A stretch of DNA of 20,310 nucleotides from Candidatus Colimorpha enterica (lineage in GTDB: Bacteria; Bacillota; Clostridia; Oscillospirales; CAG-272): the NCBI GenBank assembly GCA_000433515.1, contig FR891207.1:1-20310 (forward strand), read 5' to 3'. The position numbers and the translations under genes are program-made. How positions within the stretch are numbered: the stretch's first letter is position 1; every line of letters starts with the position of its first letter. The notes beneath the pieces were generated by a model that was given only the letters and a program-made list of their open reading frames with translations, did no database searches and was not told the DNA's origin. This document shows, in pieces, positions 7,718-14,870 of the stretch.

Positions 7718-8866
7718 TCAGAGAAGCGAGAGGTAAAGCTCCTTTATCTCGGCGACTGACGTGTCTCTCGGGTTGCCGGGGCGGCAGGCGTCGTCGTATG
7801 CCGATTGGGCGAGGAAGTCAACGTCCTCTCTCTTTACGATATTCTTCAGGTCTGCGGGAATTCCGACGTCCTTTGAGAGCTGCTTTACGGCGTCGACAGC
7901 GGCGCGTCTTGCTGCCTCAAGCGTCATTTTTTCGGTGTCCTTTACTCCCATTGCGGCGGCGATGGCGCGGTATTTGTCGCCGGTTGCCGGAGCGTTGTAC
8001 TCCATGACGGTCGGGAGGATTATTGCGTTTGCAACTCCGTGAGGGGTGTCGTAGAGTGCGCCGAGCGGGTGAGCCATTGAATGCACGATTCCGAGACCGA
8101 CGTTTGAGAAGCCCATTCCGGCGATATACTGACCGAGAGCCATGCCTTCTCTGCCTTCGGGAGTGTTGGCAACGGCGGCGCGGAGGTATTTCGATATGAG
8201 TTCGATTGCCCTGAGGTGGAACATATCGCTCATTTCCCATGCGCCCTTTGTGATGAAGCCTTCGATCGCGTGGGTGAGAGCGTCCATGCCGGTTGCGGCG
8301 GTGAGTCCCTTCGGCATTGAGGACATCATGTCGGGGTCAACGACGGCGACGACGGGAATGTCGTGGACATCGACGCAGACCATTTTGCGGTTCTTTTCGG
8401 TATCGGTTATGACGTAGTTTATCGTGACCTCTGCGGCGGTACCGGCGGTCGTCGGGACGGCGATGATCGGAACGCACTTATGCTTTGTCGGGGCAACGCC
8501 TTCAAGTGAGCGGACATCGGCGAATTCCGGATTATTGATGATGATGCCGACTGCCTTTGCGGTGTCCATTGATGAGCCGCCGCCGATGGCGACTATGCAT
8601 TCGGCGCCGCTTGCCTTATAAGCCGCAACGCCTGTCTGCACGTTTTCGATTGTGGGGTTAGCCTTTATTCCGCTGTATATTTCATAAGGAATGCCTGCGC
8701 TGTCAAGGACGTCCGTCACCTTTTTCGTGACGCCGAATTTAATAAGATCGGGATCGGAGCAGACAAAAGCCTTTTTAAAGCCGCGTCCCCTGATCTCGTC
8801 CGCGATCGCGGTGATCGCGCCCTTTCCGTGATAGCTTGTCTCATTGAGAACAAATCTGTTTGCCAT
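7718..8866 (-). CDS. fucO: Lactaldehyde reductase / iron-containing alcohol dehydrogenase
   Basis: A group III (iron-dependent) alcohol dehydrogenase. FucO reduces L-lactaldehyde to (S)-1,2-propanediol with NADH during anaerobic fucose or rhamnose breakdown. The 382 residues run the whole length of E. coli FucO, from MANRFVLNET to the end. Seen: GGGSSMDTAK (nucleotide binding, residues 95-104), the TTAGTAAEVT segment, and the iron ligands Asp195, His199, His262 and His276 in MDALTHA, VHSMAHP and DTPHG. The start at 8866 is set by AGGAGG with an 8-base spacer; the frame extends nine codons upstream without support. It lies 64 bases downstream of the DUF6179 gene with no clear promoter between them. 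No fucose or rhamnose genes are nearby, so the physiological aldehyde is uncertain. Confidence 0.88.
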   Translation of the reverse strand: MANRFVLNETSYHGKGAITAIADEIRGRGFKKAFVCSDPDLIKFGVTKKVTDVLDSAGIPYEIYSGIKANPTIENVQTGVAAYKASGAECIVAIGGGSSMDTAKAVGIIINNPEFADVRSLEGVAPTKHKCVPIIAVPTTAGTAAEVTINYVITDTEKNRKMVCVDVHDIPVVAVVDPDMMSSMPKGLTAATGMDALTHAIEGFITKGAWEMSDMFHLRAIELISKYLRAAVANTPEGREGMALGQYIAGMGFSNVGLGIVHSMAHPLGALYDTPHGVANAIILPTVMEYNAPATGDKYRAIAAAMGVKDTEKMTLEAARRAAVDAVKQLSKDVGIPADLKNIVKREDVDFLAQSAYDDACRPGNPRDTSVAEIKELYLSLL

Positions 8867-8930
8867 GAATTTTTCCTCCTGAACAAAAAACATTTATATG
8901 ACAGTCCCCGTGCGGGGTCATCACCTGTGT

Positions 8931-9905
8931 TCAATCGCGGCAGGTTGCGAAGAATACCCTGTCGGCGGCGTTCAGCGAAAGCGCCCTGTGCACCTCTGCC
9001 CCTATGCTTCCCGCCGCAGAGATGACATAGGCGGTCTCTGCGGTGTTTTTAACTTCCGCGACCGAAAGCAGCTTCTCTGCCGATGAGGAGTAAAGCCTTC
9101 GCATATCGTATACTCCCAAGGGTGCGGTTTTTGCCGCAAGATAGTCGGCTCCGGCTTTTGTCACACGGAGGGTCACGGGATCGCCGCCTGACAGCGCGCA
9201 GTTCAGCGCGGCGGTCAGAACCGAGCCGAAAATACTGAAAACGTCCTCTGCCGGGTCACTGCACACTGCCTTCAGGACGTTTTTTATGCCGTCCTGTGTG
9301 AACAGGGAGCAGAAGAGATTTTCATAGTATGCCGACTCAAGGTATTTGCAGATGAATTCGATTCCGCAAAGACCCGTTACCGGTATGAAGAGCGGATAAT
9401 CGGCGGTGATTACGGTTCTGTCGGCGCCGAATTCCGTGTCGTAAAGCCGGAAAAAGCCCTTAATTCCGTCGTCGAGCGTGGTTTTGTAGGTGCGGTTATC
9501 GCACTTCAGCATTGTTTTCAGTACAAGGGAGCGGTACAGCTTTGCGGTTTTCAGTTTTGTTTCAAGCCGCTTTCTTCCGGCTGAGTATATCTCCTCCGCA
9601 CAGCGGGTTTTCATCATGTCGATCGCATCGTATACCGACGGGCAGGATTTCAGCGCGAGTGATGCCGTGTAAAACACCGACGACATCAGGGCTTCTGCCT
9701 GTTCGGTTCTGACCGACGAGCTTTTTCCGTCGGTGAAATCGAGGGTCTTCTTTCCGAGGAGGGTGAAGAACCCGGCTCTGAGGCTGTCGGCTTCAGCCTG
9801 TGACATGAGTCCGTGGGAAAGAGCCTCGGTGAACAGCGATACGAAATAATTCTCCCCGTCGAGCAGGGCTTCGTTTACAGGTCCTGTGCGTTCGGGTTTA
9901 TTCAT
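8931..9905 (-). CDS. DUF6179 family protein
   Basis: A 324-residue soluble protein that I recognise by its overall pattern as DUF6179; the function is unknown. Family-like segments are LLDGENYFVSLFTEA at the N-terminus, GKSSSVRTEQAEALM near residue 60, the KTTLDDGIKGFFRLYD region, and the PVTGLCGIEFICKYLE stretch. It appears largely helical, without signal peptide or membrane segment. ATG at 9905 overlaps the upstream DUF6323 frame by 8 bases, which suggests coupled translation; only a weak GGAAAG precedes it. The frame runs 29 codons further upstream, but that extension is proline- and arginine-rich and lies inside the neighbouring gene. The two DUF genes are recalled as regular partners in Clostridia, suggesting a shared role. 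Confidence 0.8.
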   Translation of the reverse strand: MNKPERTGPVNEALLDGENYFVSLFTEALSHGLMSQAEADSLRAGFFTLLGKKTLDFTDGKSSSVRTEQAEALMSSVFYTASLALKSCPSVYDAIDMMKTRCAEEIYSAGRKRLETKLKTAKLYRSLVLKTMLKCDNRTYKTTLDDGIKGFFRLYDTEFGADRTVITADYPLFIPVTGLCGIEFICKYLESAYYENLFCSLFTQDGIKNVLKAVCSDPAEDVFSIFGSVLTAALNCALSGGDPVTLRVTKAGADYLAAKTAPLGVYDMRRLYSSSAEKLLSVAEVKNTAETAYVISAAGSIGAEVHRALSLNAADRVFFATCRD

Positions 9906-10356
9906 AGCTTTCCGGCTCCGTCGGGGATTTTTTGCGTTTTCCGGCAAGTCTGTCGGGGACCGCGTCGGCGAGCAGGTCGGTATCACCGGCACATTCGTTG
10001 TCGAAGCACTCTCTCATCACCGAGATTAGCTGGTCGTCGCTCAAGCGGGTCTCCGGGTAGCCGTTTCTGAGGTAATAGAAGATGTCTATCAGCTCGCAGA
10101 CCGTGTCGGCAAAGGTGTCTCTGTCGATGCAGGCGGATTTTCCGAATTCGAGGATGATCTTTTCCGCTGTTTTGCCGGAGAATTCGATCCTGCCGTTTGA
10201 CTGAAGGGAGCTCTCTCTTGCTTCGGCAATGGAAAGAGCCTGATTTTCGGAAATGATAAGTCCGTTTTCTGAAAGTTTTCCGTTGAGACCGAGGATATTT
10301 TCCTTTTCGGCCTGTGCAGGAAAAGCCGAATTAATACTTATAATACCGATATTCAT
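9898..10356 (-). CDS. DUF6323 family protein
   Basis: A 152-residue protein recognised by pattern as DUF6323; the function is unknown. Characteristic parts are LIISENQALSIAEARESSL (residues 32-50), NGRIEFSGKTAEKIILEF, ELIDIFYYLRNG, and a C-terminal SDDQLISVMRECFDNECAGD. No membrane segment or signal peptide is visible. The start has GGAGG with an 8-base spacer. A consensus promoter lies 42 bases upstream, so this is the first gene of a DUF6323-DUF6179-(fucO) transcript. The C-terminus is lysine- and proline-rich and overlaps the next gene by 8 bases. Confidence 0.8.
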   Translation of the reverse strand: MNIGIISINSAFPAQAEKENILGLNGKLSENGLIISENQALSIAEARESSLQSNGRIEFSGKTAEKIILEFGKSACIDRDTFADTVCELIDIFYYLRNGYPETRLSDDQLISVMRECFDNECAGDTDLLADAVPDRLAGKRKKSPTEPESYE

Positions 10357-10397
10357 GACACCGACCTCCGAATGCAGTTGATTTCTTCTGTGAAAAT

Positions 10398-10426
10398 ATT
10401 ATACCATTTTTATTCTGCCGCGTCAA
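10398..10426 (-). promoter_or_regulatory. Sigma-A promoter of DUF6323-DUF6179-fucO
   Basis: On the - strand, TTGACG (10426-10421) and TATAAT (10403-10398) are separated by exactly 17 bases. The likely transcription start is near 10391, giving a leader of about 35 bases with a strong ribosome binding site before the ATG at 10356. Confidence 0.85.
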
Positions 10427-10508
10427 CACGGCATTATGCGAAATAATGTAAACAGTTGAGGAACATAAAGAAAAATGACGTCCGGATACGGTATGACTTC
10501 ATTTTTTA

Positions 10509-10537
10509 TTGACAAACCGGCTTGTCTGTGATAAAAT
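10509..10537 (+). promoter_or_regulatory. Sigma-A promoter of the SCP2-aminotransferase-transglutaminase-galT operon
   Basis: TTGACA (10509-10514) and TAAAAT (10532-10537) have a 17-base spacer. The start of transcription is expected near 10544. AGGAGGT at 10563-10569 and ATG at 10577 follow at normal spacing. Confidence 0.85.
10511..10526. promoter_or_regulatory. Possible operator palindrome over the -35 box
   Basis: GACAAaCCGGcTTGTC is a 16-base dyad with one mismatched pair. It covers most of the -35 hexamer and the first half of the spacer, where a bound repressor would block RNA polymerase. No regulator gene lies in this operon, so the protein that would bind is unknown. Confidence 0.4.
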
Positions 10538-10576
10538 TGATTAAATAACAGCGAACAATTTCAGGAGGTAAACATC

Positions 10577-11332
10577 ATGAAGGATGAAAGAACCCTTGCG
10601 TTTATAAATTTTTACGCGATCTTGGGTGCGCTGACCGAGCTTTGCAGGCTTGATAAGGGGGCGGCAAAGCTGATAGCGGGGAAAAAGGTGGCGGTCGGAA
10701 TATCGGTGAAGGACGGACCGTGCGGCACGCTCTTCTTCAACGACGGGAAATGCACCGTCGGAGAGGGTACTGCGGAGGCGGACATAAAGCTGCCGTTCTC
10801 TTCCTGCGCGAAGTTCAACGGGATGATAAACGGGACGGTCACTCCGATACCCTCAAGGGGCTTTACGAAGATCGGATTTCTGACGAAGCAGTTCACCCTT
10901 CTTACCGATATGCTGACAAGGTATCTCCGCGCGACGGACAGCGATCCTGCCGACCCGGATTTTATGCGGATAAGCACGTATCTTACCTTCTACGTCGTTA
11001 CGGAGGCGATATCGCAGATCGGGAACAACGACCCGATAGGACGGGCAAGCGCATCGTACATAGTTGACGGTACGGCAAAGCTGGCTATCAGCGATGAGAT
11101 CGGTGCGGGAATTATTGCAAAGGATCACGTTCTGAAAACGGTTCATGCCATGCCGGAGGAATTCATGTCGTACATGATTTTCGGTGATGTTGAGCTTGCA
11201 AATCAGCTTTTTGCCGGGAAGGTCAACAGTGTTGCCTGCGTCGGCAAGGGACTTATAAAGATCGGCGGGATGATATCGCAGGTCGATAACATAAACCGCA
11301 TACTCGACCGGGTGTCGCTCTATCTTGCGTGA
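10577..11332 (+). CDS. Tandem SCP2-like domain protein
   Basis: A 251-residue soluble protein without signal peptide. I read it as two copies of an SCP2 (sterol carrier protein 2)-like fold. Copy one spans about residues 37-117: a strand region KKVAVGISVKDG, GTLFFNDGKCTVGEGTAEAD, and a helix leading into GFTKIGFL. Copy two spans about 167-250 and ends in GLIKIGGMISQVDNINRIL. The G-x-(T/I)-KIG signature followed by a C-terminal amphipathic helix appears in both. SCP2 folds bind lipids or other hydrophobic ligands, or act as small-molecule sensors and accessory domains; the ligand here is unknown. The ribosome binding site is excellent. It is the first gene of a four-gene operon, 18 bases before an aminotransferase. 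The family call is from pattern only. Confidence 0.6.
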   Translation: MKDERTLAFINFYAILGALTELCRLDKGAAKLIAGKKVAVGISVKDGPCGTLFFNDGKCTVGEGTAEADIKLPFSSCAKFNGMINGTVTPIPSRGFTKIGFLTKQFTLLTDMLTRYLRATDSDPADPDFMRISTYLTFYVVTEAISQIGNNDPIGRASASYIVDGTAKLAISDEIGAGIIAKDHVLKTVHAMPEEFMSYMIFGDVELANQLFAGKVNSVACVGKGLIKIGGMISQVDNINRILDRVSLYLA

Positions 11333-11350
11333 AAAGGAGAAACAGGTACA

Positions 11351-12601
11351 ATGCATAAAATAAATGATTATACAAAAAGCCGCGAGGCATTCATACGCGC
11401 CGAAAAGGTGATACCCTCCGGAATATACGGTCATCAGGGACCGGCTGAGGGGTGCTATGTCCCGGTCGATGCCTTTCCGCTCTTCTCGGAAAGGGCGCAG
11501 GGCAGCTGTTTCTGGGACGTTGACGGCAACCGCTTCATAGACTATATGTGCGCATACGGTCCGAACATCCTCGGCTACAACGATCCCGACGTTGATGCGG
11601 CGGCTGCGGCGCAGAGGAAGCTCGGCGACTGTGTGACCGCTCCCTCTATGAAGATGATAGAGTTCGCGGAGCTGCTTGTCGATACCGTTCACTCCGCCGA
11701 CTGGGCGTTCTTTGCAAAGAACGGAAACGATGTTACCACGGCTGCGGTCATGACGGCAAGAGCCTACACCCACAGAAAGAAGATAGTCTTCTTCAAGGGC
11801 TACTATCACGGTATCTCTCCGTGGACGCAGAAGATAGACTATGCCGGAGTTACCCCGGAGGATGTGTCGAACAATATCTATCTTGACTGGAACGACACCG
11901 ATGCGCTTGCAAAGGCATTCGACGACAACAAGGGGCAGATCGCCGCCGTTATCGCTCAGCCGTATATGCACAACAATTTTATGGACAACACCCTTCCGGC
12001 GAAGGATTTCTGGCAGAAGGCAAGGAAGCTCTGCACCGACAACGACGCTGTTCTCATCATCGACGACGTAAGAGCCGGATTCCGTCTCGATCTTGCCGGC
12101 TCCGACCATTATTTCGGATTTGAGGCTGATCTTATCTGCTTCTGCAAGGCGCTGGCGAACGGGTACAACGTTTCGGCGCTCTGCGGGAAGAATTTCCTCA
12201 AAAATTCCGTATCGTCGCTTTCGTACACCGGAAGCTACTGGCTCTCCGCCGTGCCTTTTGCGGCAGGGATTGCCTGTATCAACAAGCTGAAGGCGCTCGA
12301 CTGCCCGAGGATTCTTATCGAAAAGGGGACAAAGCTGAAGGACGGGCTGATATCCGCGGCGGCGAAGTACGGCTACGATCTCCATGTAAGCGGGGTGCCG
12401 TCGCTGTTCTATCTCAGGATCGCAGATGACCCGACGCTCATGCTTCATCAGGAATGGATCGCCGAGTGTGTCAGACGCGGCATATTCTTCACAAATCACC
12501 ACAATCACTTCATAAATGCTTCGCTGACCGACGAGGACATTGCCGAAACGGTTGCCGTTGCCGACGAAGCGTTTGCGGTGATAAAGGAAAGACATTCGTG
12601 A
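11351..12601 (+). CDS. Class III PLP-dependent aminotransferase (glutamate-1-semialdehyde aminomutase-like)
   Basis: Fold-type I PLP enzyme of 416 residues. Seen: the N-terminal FWDVDGNRFIDYMCAYGPNI segment; the cofactor-phosphate site KNGNDVTTAA (123-132); YYHG (151-154), whose aromatic residue stacks on PLP; the IIDDVRAGFR motif with Asp238/239 for the pyridine nitrogen; and the Schiff-base Lys266 in CFCKALANGY. The closest family is GSA aminomutase/aminotransferase, but no haem gene is near and GND replaces the usual SGT/SGSE stretch, so I do not call it hemL. The substrate could be an amino or keto sugar or another aldehyde or ketone. The stop overlaps the next start by one base (TGATG). 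A ribosome binding site AAAGGAG lies 11 bases before the ATG. Confidence 0.85.
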   Translation: MHKINDYTKSREAFIRAEKVIPSGIYGHQGPAEGCYVPVDAFPLFSERAQGSCFWDVDGNRFIDYMCAYGPNILGYNDPDVDAAAAAQRKLGDCVTAPSMKMIEFAELLVDTVHSADWAFFAKNGNDVTTAAVMTARAYTHRKKIVFFKGYYHGISPWTQKIDYAGVTPEDVSNNIYLDWNDTDALAKAFDDNKGQIAAVIAQPYMHNNFMDNTLPAKDFWQKARKLCTDNDAVLIIDDVRAGFRLDLAGSDHYFGFEADLICFCKALANGYNVSALCGKNFLKNSVSSLSYTGSYWLSAVPFAAGIACINKLKALDCPRILIEKGTKLKDGLISAAAKYGYDLHVSGVPSLFYLRIADDPTLMLHQEWIAECVRRGIFFTNHHNHFINASLTDEDIAETVAVADEAFAVIKERHS

Positions 12602-13296
12602 TGTGGTACCGCTCGCTCCTTTCCGGGGATGAGGCGGAGGCATATGACGGGATTAGAGACGGTGTTCTTTCGCTTGAGCGCGAAATACGCATTCCGCGGA
12701 TGGAATACCGGACGGCGGCTGACATTCTTGCAAAGGTGAAGCTCGACGACCCCGGGATATTCTGGGTCAGAGGGCATTCGGTATCCTTCCGGGCGGGCGC
12801 GGAGCATATGAACCTTTCGCCGGAGTACATTTTTCCGGTGAAGCAGATACCGGAGATGAAGAAACAGCTCGGGACCCGGCTTGACAGGCTTCTGCGCCCG
12901 GCATATGACCTCGATCCGGTGCGCGCTGTCGGATTTGTCCGCAGTTTCATCTTCAATAACGTGAAATACGAGAAGGTCGGGAAGAGCTATTCCCATGAGA
13001 TCTACGGAATACTGTCCCACGGCATCGGAGTATGCGAGGGTATCGCAAAGACCGTCAAGCTGATGCTTGACCGGCTTTCGGTTGGGTCGGTGGTGGCGGT
13101 CGGAAGCGAAAACGACGAAAATATCCGCCATGCGTGGAACCTGATAGAGCTTCACGGCAGGATGCGGCACTATGACATGACATACGATCTGTCGCGGATG
13201 AACGCCGGGCTTAAGCCGGTATATGCCGGGATGACGGACGATATGATATACAAAGACCATAACAGACCGGTATATGAACTGCCGGAATGCAGATAA
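12601..13296 (+). CDS. Transglutaminase-like cysteine protease-fold protein
   Basis: A 231-residue protein with a transglutaminase-core triad: Cys145 in GIGVCEGIAKTVKLML, His177 in RHAWNLIEL, and Asp192 in HYDMTYD. No signal peptide or membrane segment is seen, so it should act in the cytoplasm, unlike most secreted bacterial members. Family members hydrolyse or transfer amides of peptides; the target is unknown. The N-terminal 100 residues do not match anything I recognise. The start is fixed by the TGATG overlap with the aminotransferase. The frame is open for 49 codons upstream, but that part lies in the aminotransferase gene. The gene ends 21 bases before galT. Confidence 0.75.
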   Translation: MWYRSLLSGDEAEAYDGIRDGVLSLEREIRIPRMEYRTAADILAKVKLDDPGIFWVRGHSVSFRAGAEHMNLSPEYIFPVKQIPEMKKQLGTRLDRLLRPAYDLDPVRAVGFVRSFIFNNVKYEKVGKSYSHEIYGILSHGIGVCEGIAKTVKLMLDRLSVGSVVAVGSENDENIRHAWNLIELHGRMRHYDMTYDLSRMNAGLKPVYAGMTDDMIYKDHNRPVYELPECR

Positions 13297-13317
13297 TAGA
13301 TAACAAGAAGGAATAAT

Positions 13318-14814
13318 ATGATAAGCAGTGCAGTCAAAGAACTTGTGAACTACGGGGAGAAGTGCGGGTTTCTTGCCCCTGCCGACCGTGTTTTCACGGT
13401 GAACAGGATAATAGATGCCATCGGAGAGGACTCCTATGAGGAGCCGGGTGAGGTGCCGGAGAGGGAGCTTCACGAAATACTCGGAGAGCTGACCGATTTC
13501 GCGGTCGGAAAAGGGCTTTGCGACGGCGGTATCGTCACGCGCGACCTTTTCGACACGCGGCTGATGGGGCTTCTTATGCCAAGACCCTCGGAGGTGATAT
13601 CGGAGTTTGAGAGACGTTATTCATCCTCTCCGGAATCGGCTACCGAATGGTACTATAAATTCAGCTGCGACAGCAACTACATAAGGCGCGACAGGATCAA
13701 AAAGGACAAAAAATGGGTTTTTCCGTCGGAATACGGTGACATCGATATCACGATAAACCTCTCAAAGCCGGAAAAGGATCCAAGGGCGATTGCAGCCGCA
13801 AAGCTGATGAAGCAGAGCGGATATCCGAAATGCGCCCTCTGCCGCGAAAATGAGGGCTATGCCGGCACGCTGACAGCTGCGGCAAGAGAGAACCACAGGA
13901 TAATCCCGGTCAGGATAAACGACAGCGACTGGTTTTTCCAGTACTCTCCGTACGTCTACTACAACGAGCACTGCATTGTATTCAACTCAAAGCACACTCC
14001 GATGGCGATAAATCCGGCGACCTTCAGAAAGCTGCTTGATTTCGTCATGCGTTTTCCGCACTATTTCGTCGGTTCGAATGCAGATCTGCCGATCGTCGGC
14101 GGTTCGATACTCACGCACGACCATTTTCAGGGCGGACATTATGATTTCGCAATGGCGAAGGCGCCGGTTGAGAGGGAAATATCCTTCAGGGGATTCGATG
14201 ACGTTTCGGCAGGCATTGTGAAGTGGCCGATGTCCTGCATAAGGCTTGCTTCGGATGACACCGACCGTCTTGTTGAGCTTGCGTCGAAGATCCTTGCGGC
14301 ATGGAGGGGCTATACCGATGCAGATGCATTCATCTTCGCCGAGACCGACGGGGAAAAGCACAACACCATCACCCCGATCGCAAGGAAGAGAAACGGAAAA
14401 TTCGAGCTTGACCTTGTTCTCCGCAACAACATCACAACGGCGGAGCATCCGCTCGGAGTTTTCCATCCCCATGCGGAGCTTCACCACATCAAGAAGGAGA
14501 ACATCGGGCTTATCGAGGTCATGGGGCTTGCCGTTCTTCCCGCAAGGCTGAAGGCGGAGACGGAGGAGCTTGCAGGGGCGATACTTGCCGGTAAGGACCT
14601 CAGAGCCGATCCGCTGACGGAAAAGCACGCCGACTGGGCGTACTCCTTCCTTGAGAATTACGGAACACCGGACGAGAACACCATCGGAAAGATAATAGAA
14701 AATGAGATCGGAAAGGTGTTTGTTAAAGTCCTTGAGGATGCAGGCGTCTACAAGTGCACAGAAGAGGGCAGAGCGGCGTTTTTGCGCTTTATCGGTTCGG
14801 TGAACAGACAGTAA
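13318..14814 (+). CDS. galT: UDP-glucose-hexose-1-phosphate uridylyltransferase, Gram-positive type
   Basis: GalT moves UMP from UDP-glucose to galactose-1-phosphate in the Leloir pathway. The 498-residue length and motif set fit the long Gram-positive family rather than the ~350-residue E. coli type. Seen: Cys172 and Cys175 in KCALCRENEG, and the active-site segment GGSILTHDHFQGG (261-273), where THDHFQ takes the place of the HPHxQ of the short family. Also present is EHPLGVFHPHAELHHIKKEN, conserved in this family. Start: AAGGA with a 5-base spacer before ATG 13318. It is the last gene of its operon, before a strong terminator. No galK or galE is in the window, so the donor of hexose phosphate is not shown. 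Confidence 0.93.
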   Translation: MISSAVKELVNYGEKCGFLAPADRVFTVNRIIDAIGEDSYEEPGEVPERELHEILGELTDFAVGKGLCDGGIVTRDLFDTRLMGLLMPRPSEVISEFERRYSSSPESATEWYYKFSCDSNYIRRDRIKKDKKWVFPSEYGDIDITINLSKPEKDPRAIAAAKLMKQSGYPKCALCRENEGYAGTLTAAARENHRIIPVRINDSDWFFQYSPYVYYNEHCIVFNSKHTPMAINPATFRKLLDFVMRFPHYFVGSNADLPIVGGSILTHDHFQGGHYDFAMAKAPVEREISFRGFDDVSAGIVKWPMSCIRLASDDTDRLVELASKILAAWRGYTDADAFIFAETDGEKHNTITPIARKRNGKFELDLVLRNNITTAEHPLGVFHPHAELHHIKKENIGLIEVMGLAVLPARLKAETEELAGAILAGKDLRADPLTEKHADWAYSFLENYGTPDENTIGKIIENEIGKVFVKVLEDAGVYKCTEEGRAAFLRFIGSVNRQ

Positions 14815-14822
14815 ATAATATT

Positions 14823-14856
14823 AAAAAGCAGAGCCGTGATTCCGGTTCTGCTTTTT
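14823..14856. terminator. Bidirectional terminator between galT and pcrA
   Basis: AAAAAGCAGAGCCG (14823-14836) pairs with CGGTTCTGCTTTTT (14843-14856) over 14 base pairs with one G-T wobble and a 6-base loop. The T-run on the right serves galT and the A-run on the left serves pcrA, which converges on it. Confidence 0.9.
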
Positions 14857-14870
14857 GTGTTGAACGGTAT

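Noticed and set aside
8900..8920. CCCC-GCAC-GGGG hairpin between DUF6179 and fucO as a terminator
   Set aside because: Only a four-base stem, and no U-run directly after it on the - strand.
12454..12600. Upstream extension of the transglutaminase-like gene
   Set aside because: The extension overlaps the end of the aminotransferase in another frame; the ATG at the TGATG junction explains coupled translation.
11351..12601. Calling the aminotransferase hemL (haem pathway)
   Set aside because: No other tetrapyrrole gene is near, and the cofactor-phosphate motif differs from typical GSA aminomutases; only the family is supported.
10853..12643. Open frame of 596 codons on the - strand opposite the SCP2 and aminotransferase genes
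   Set aside because: It spans two real genes and their gap, has no ribosome binding site or promoter, and shows no recognisable domain.
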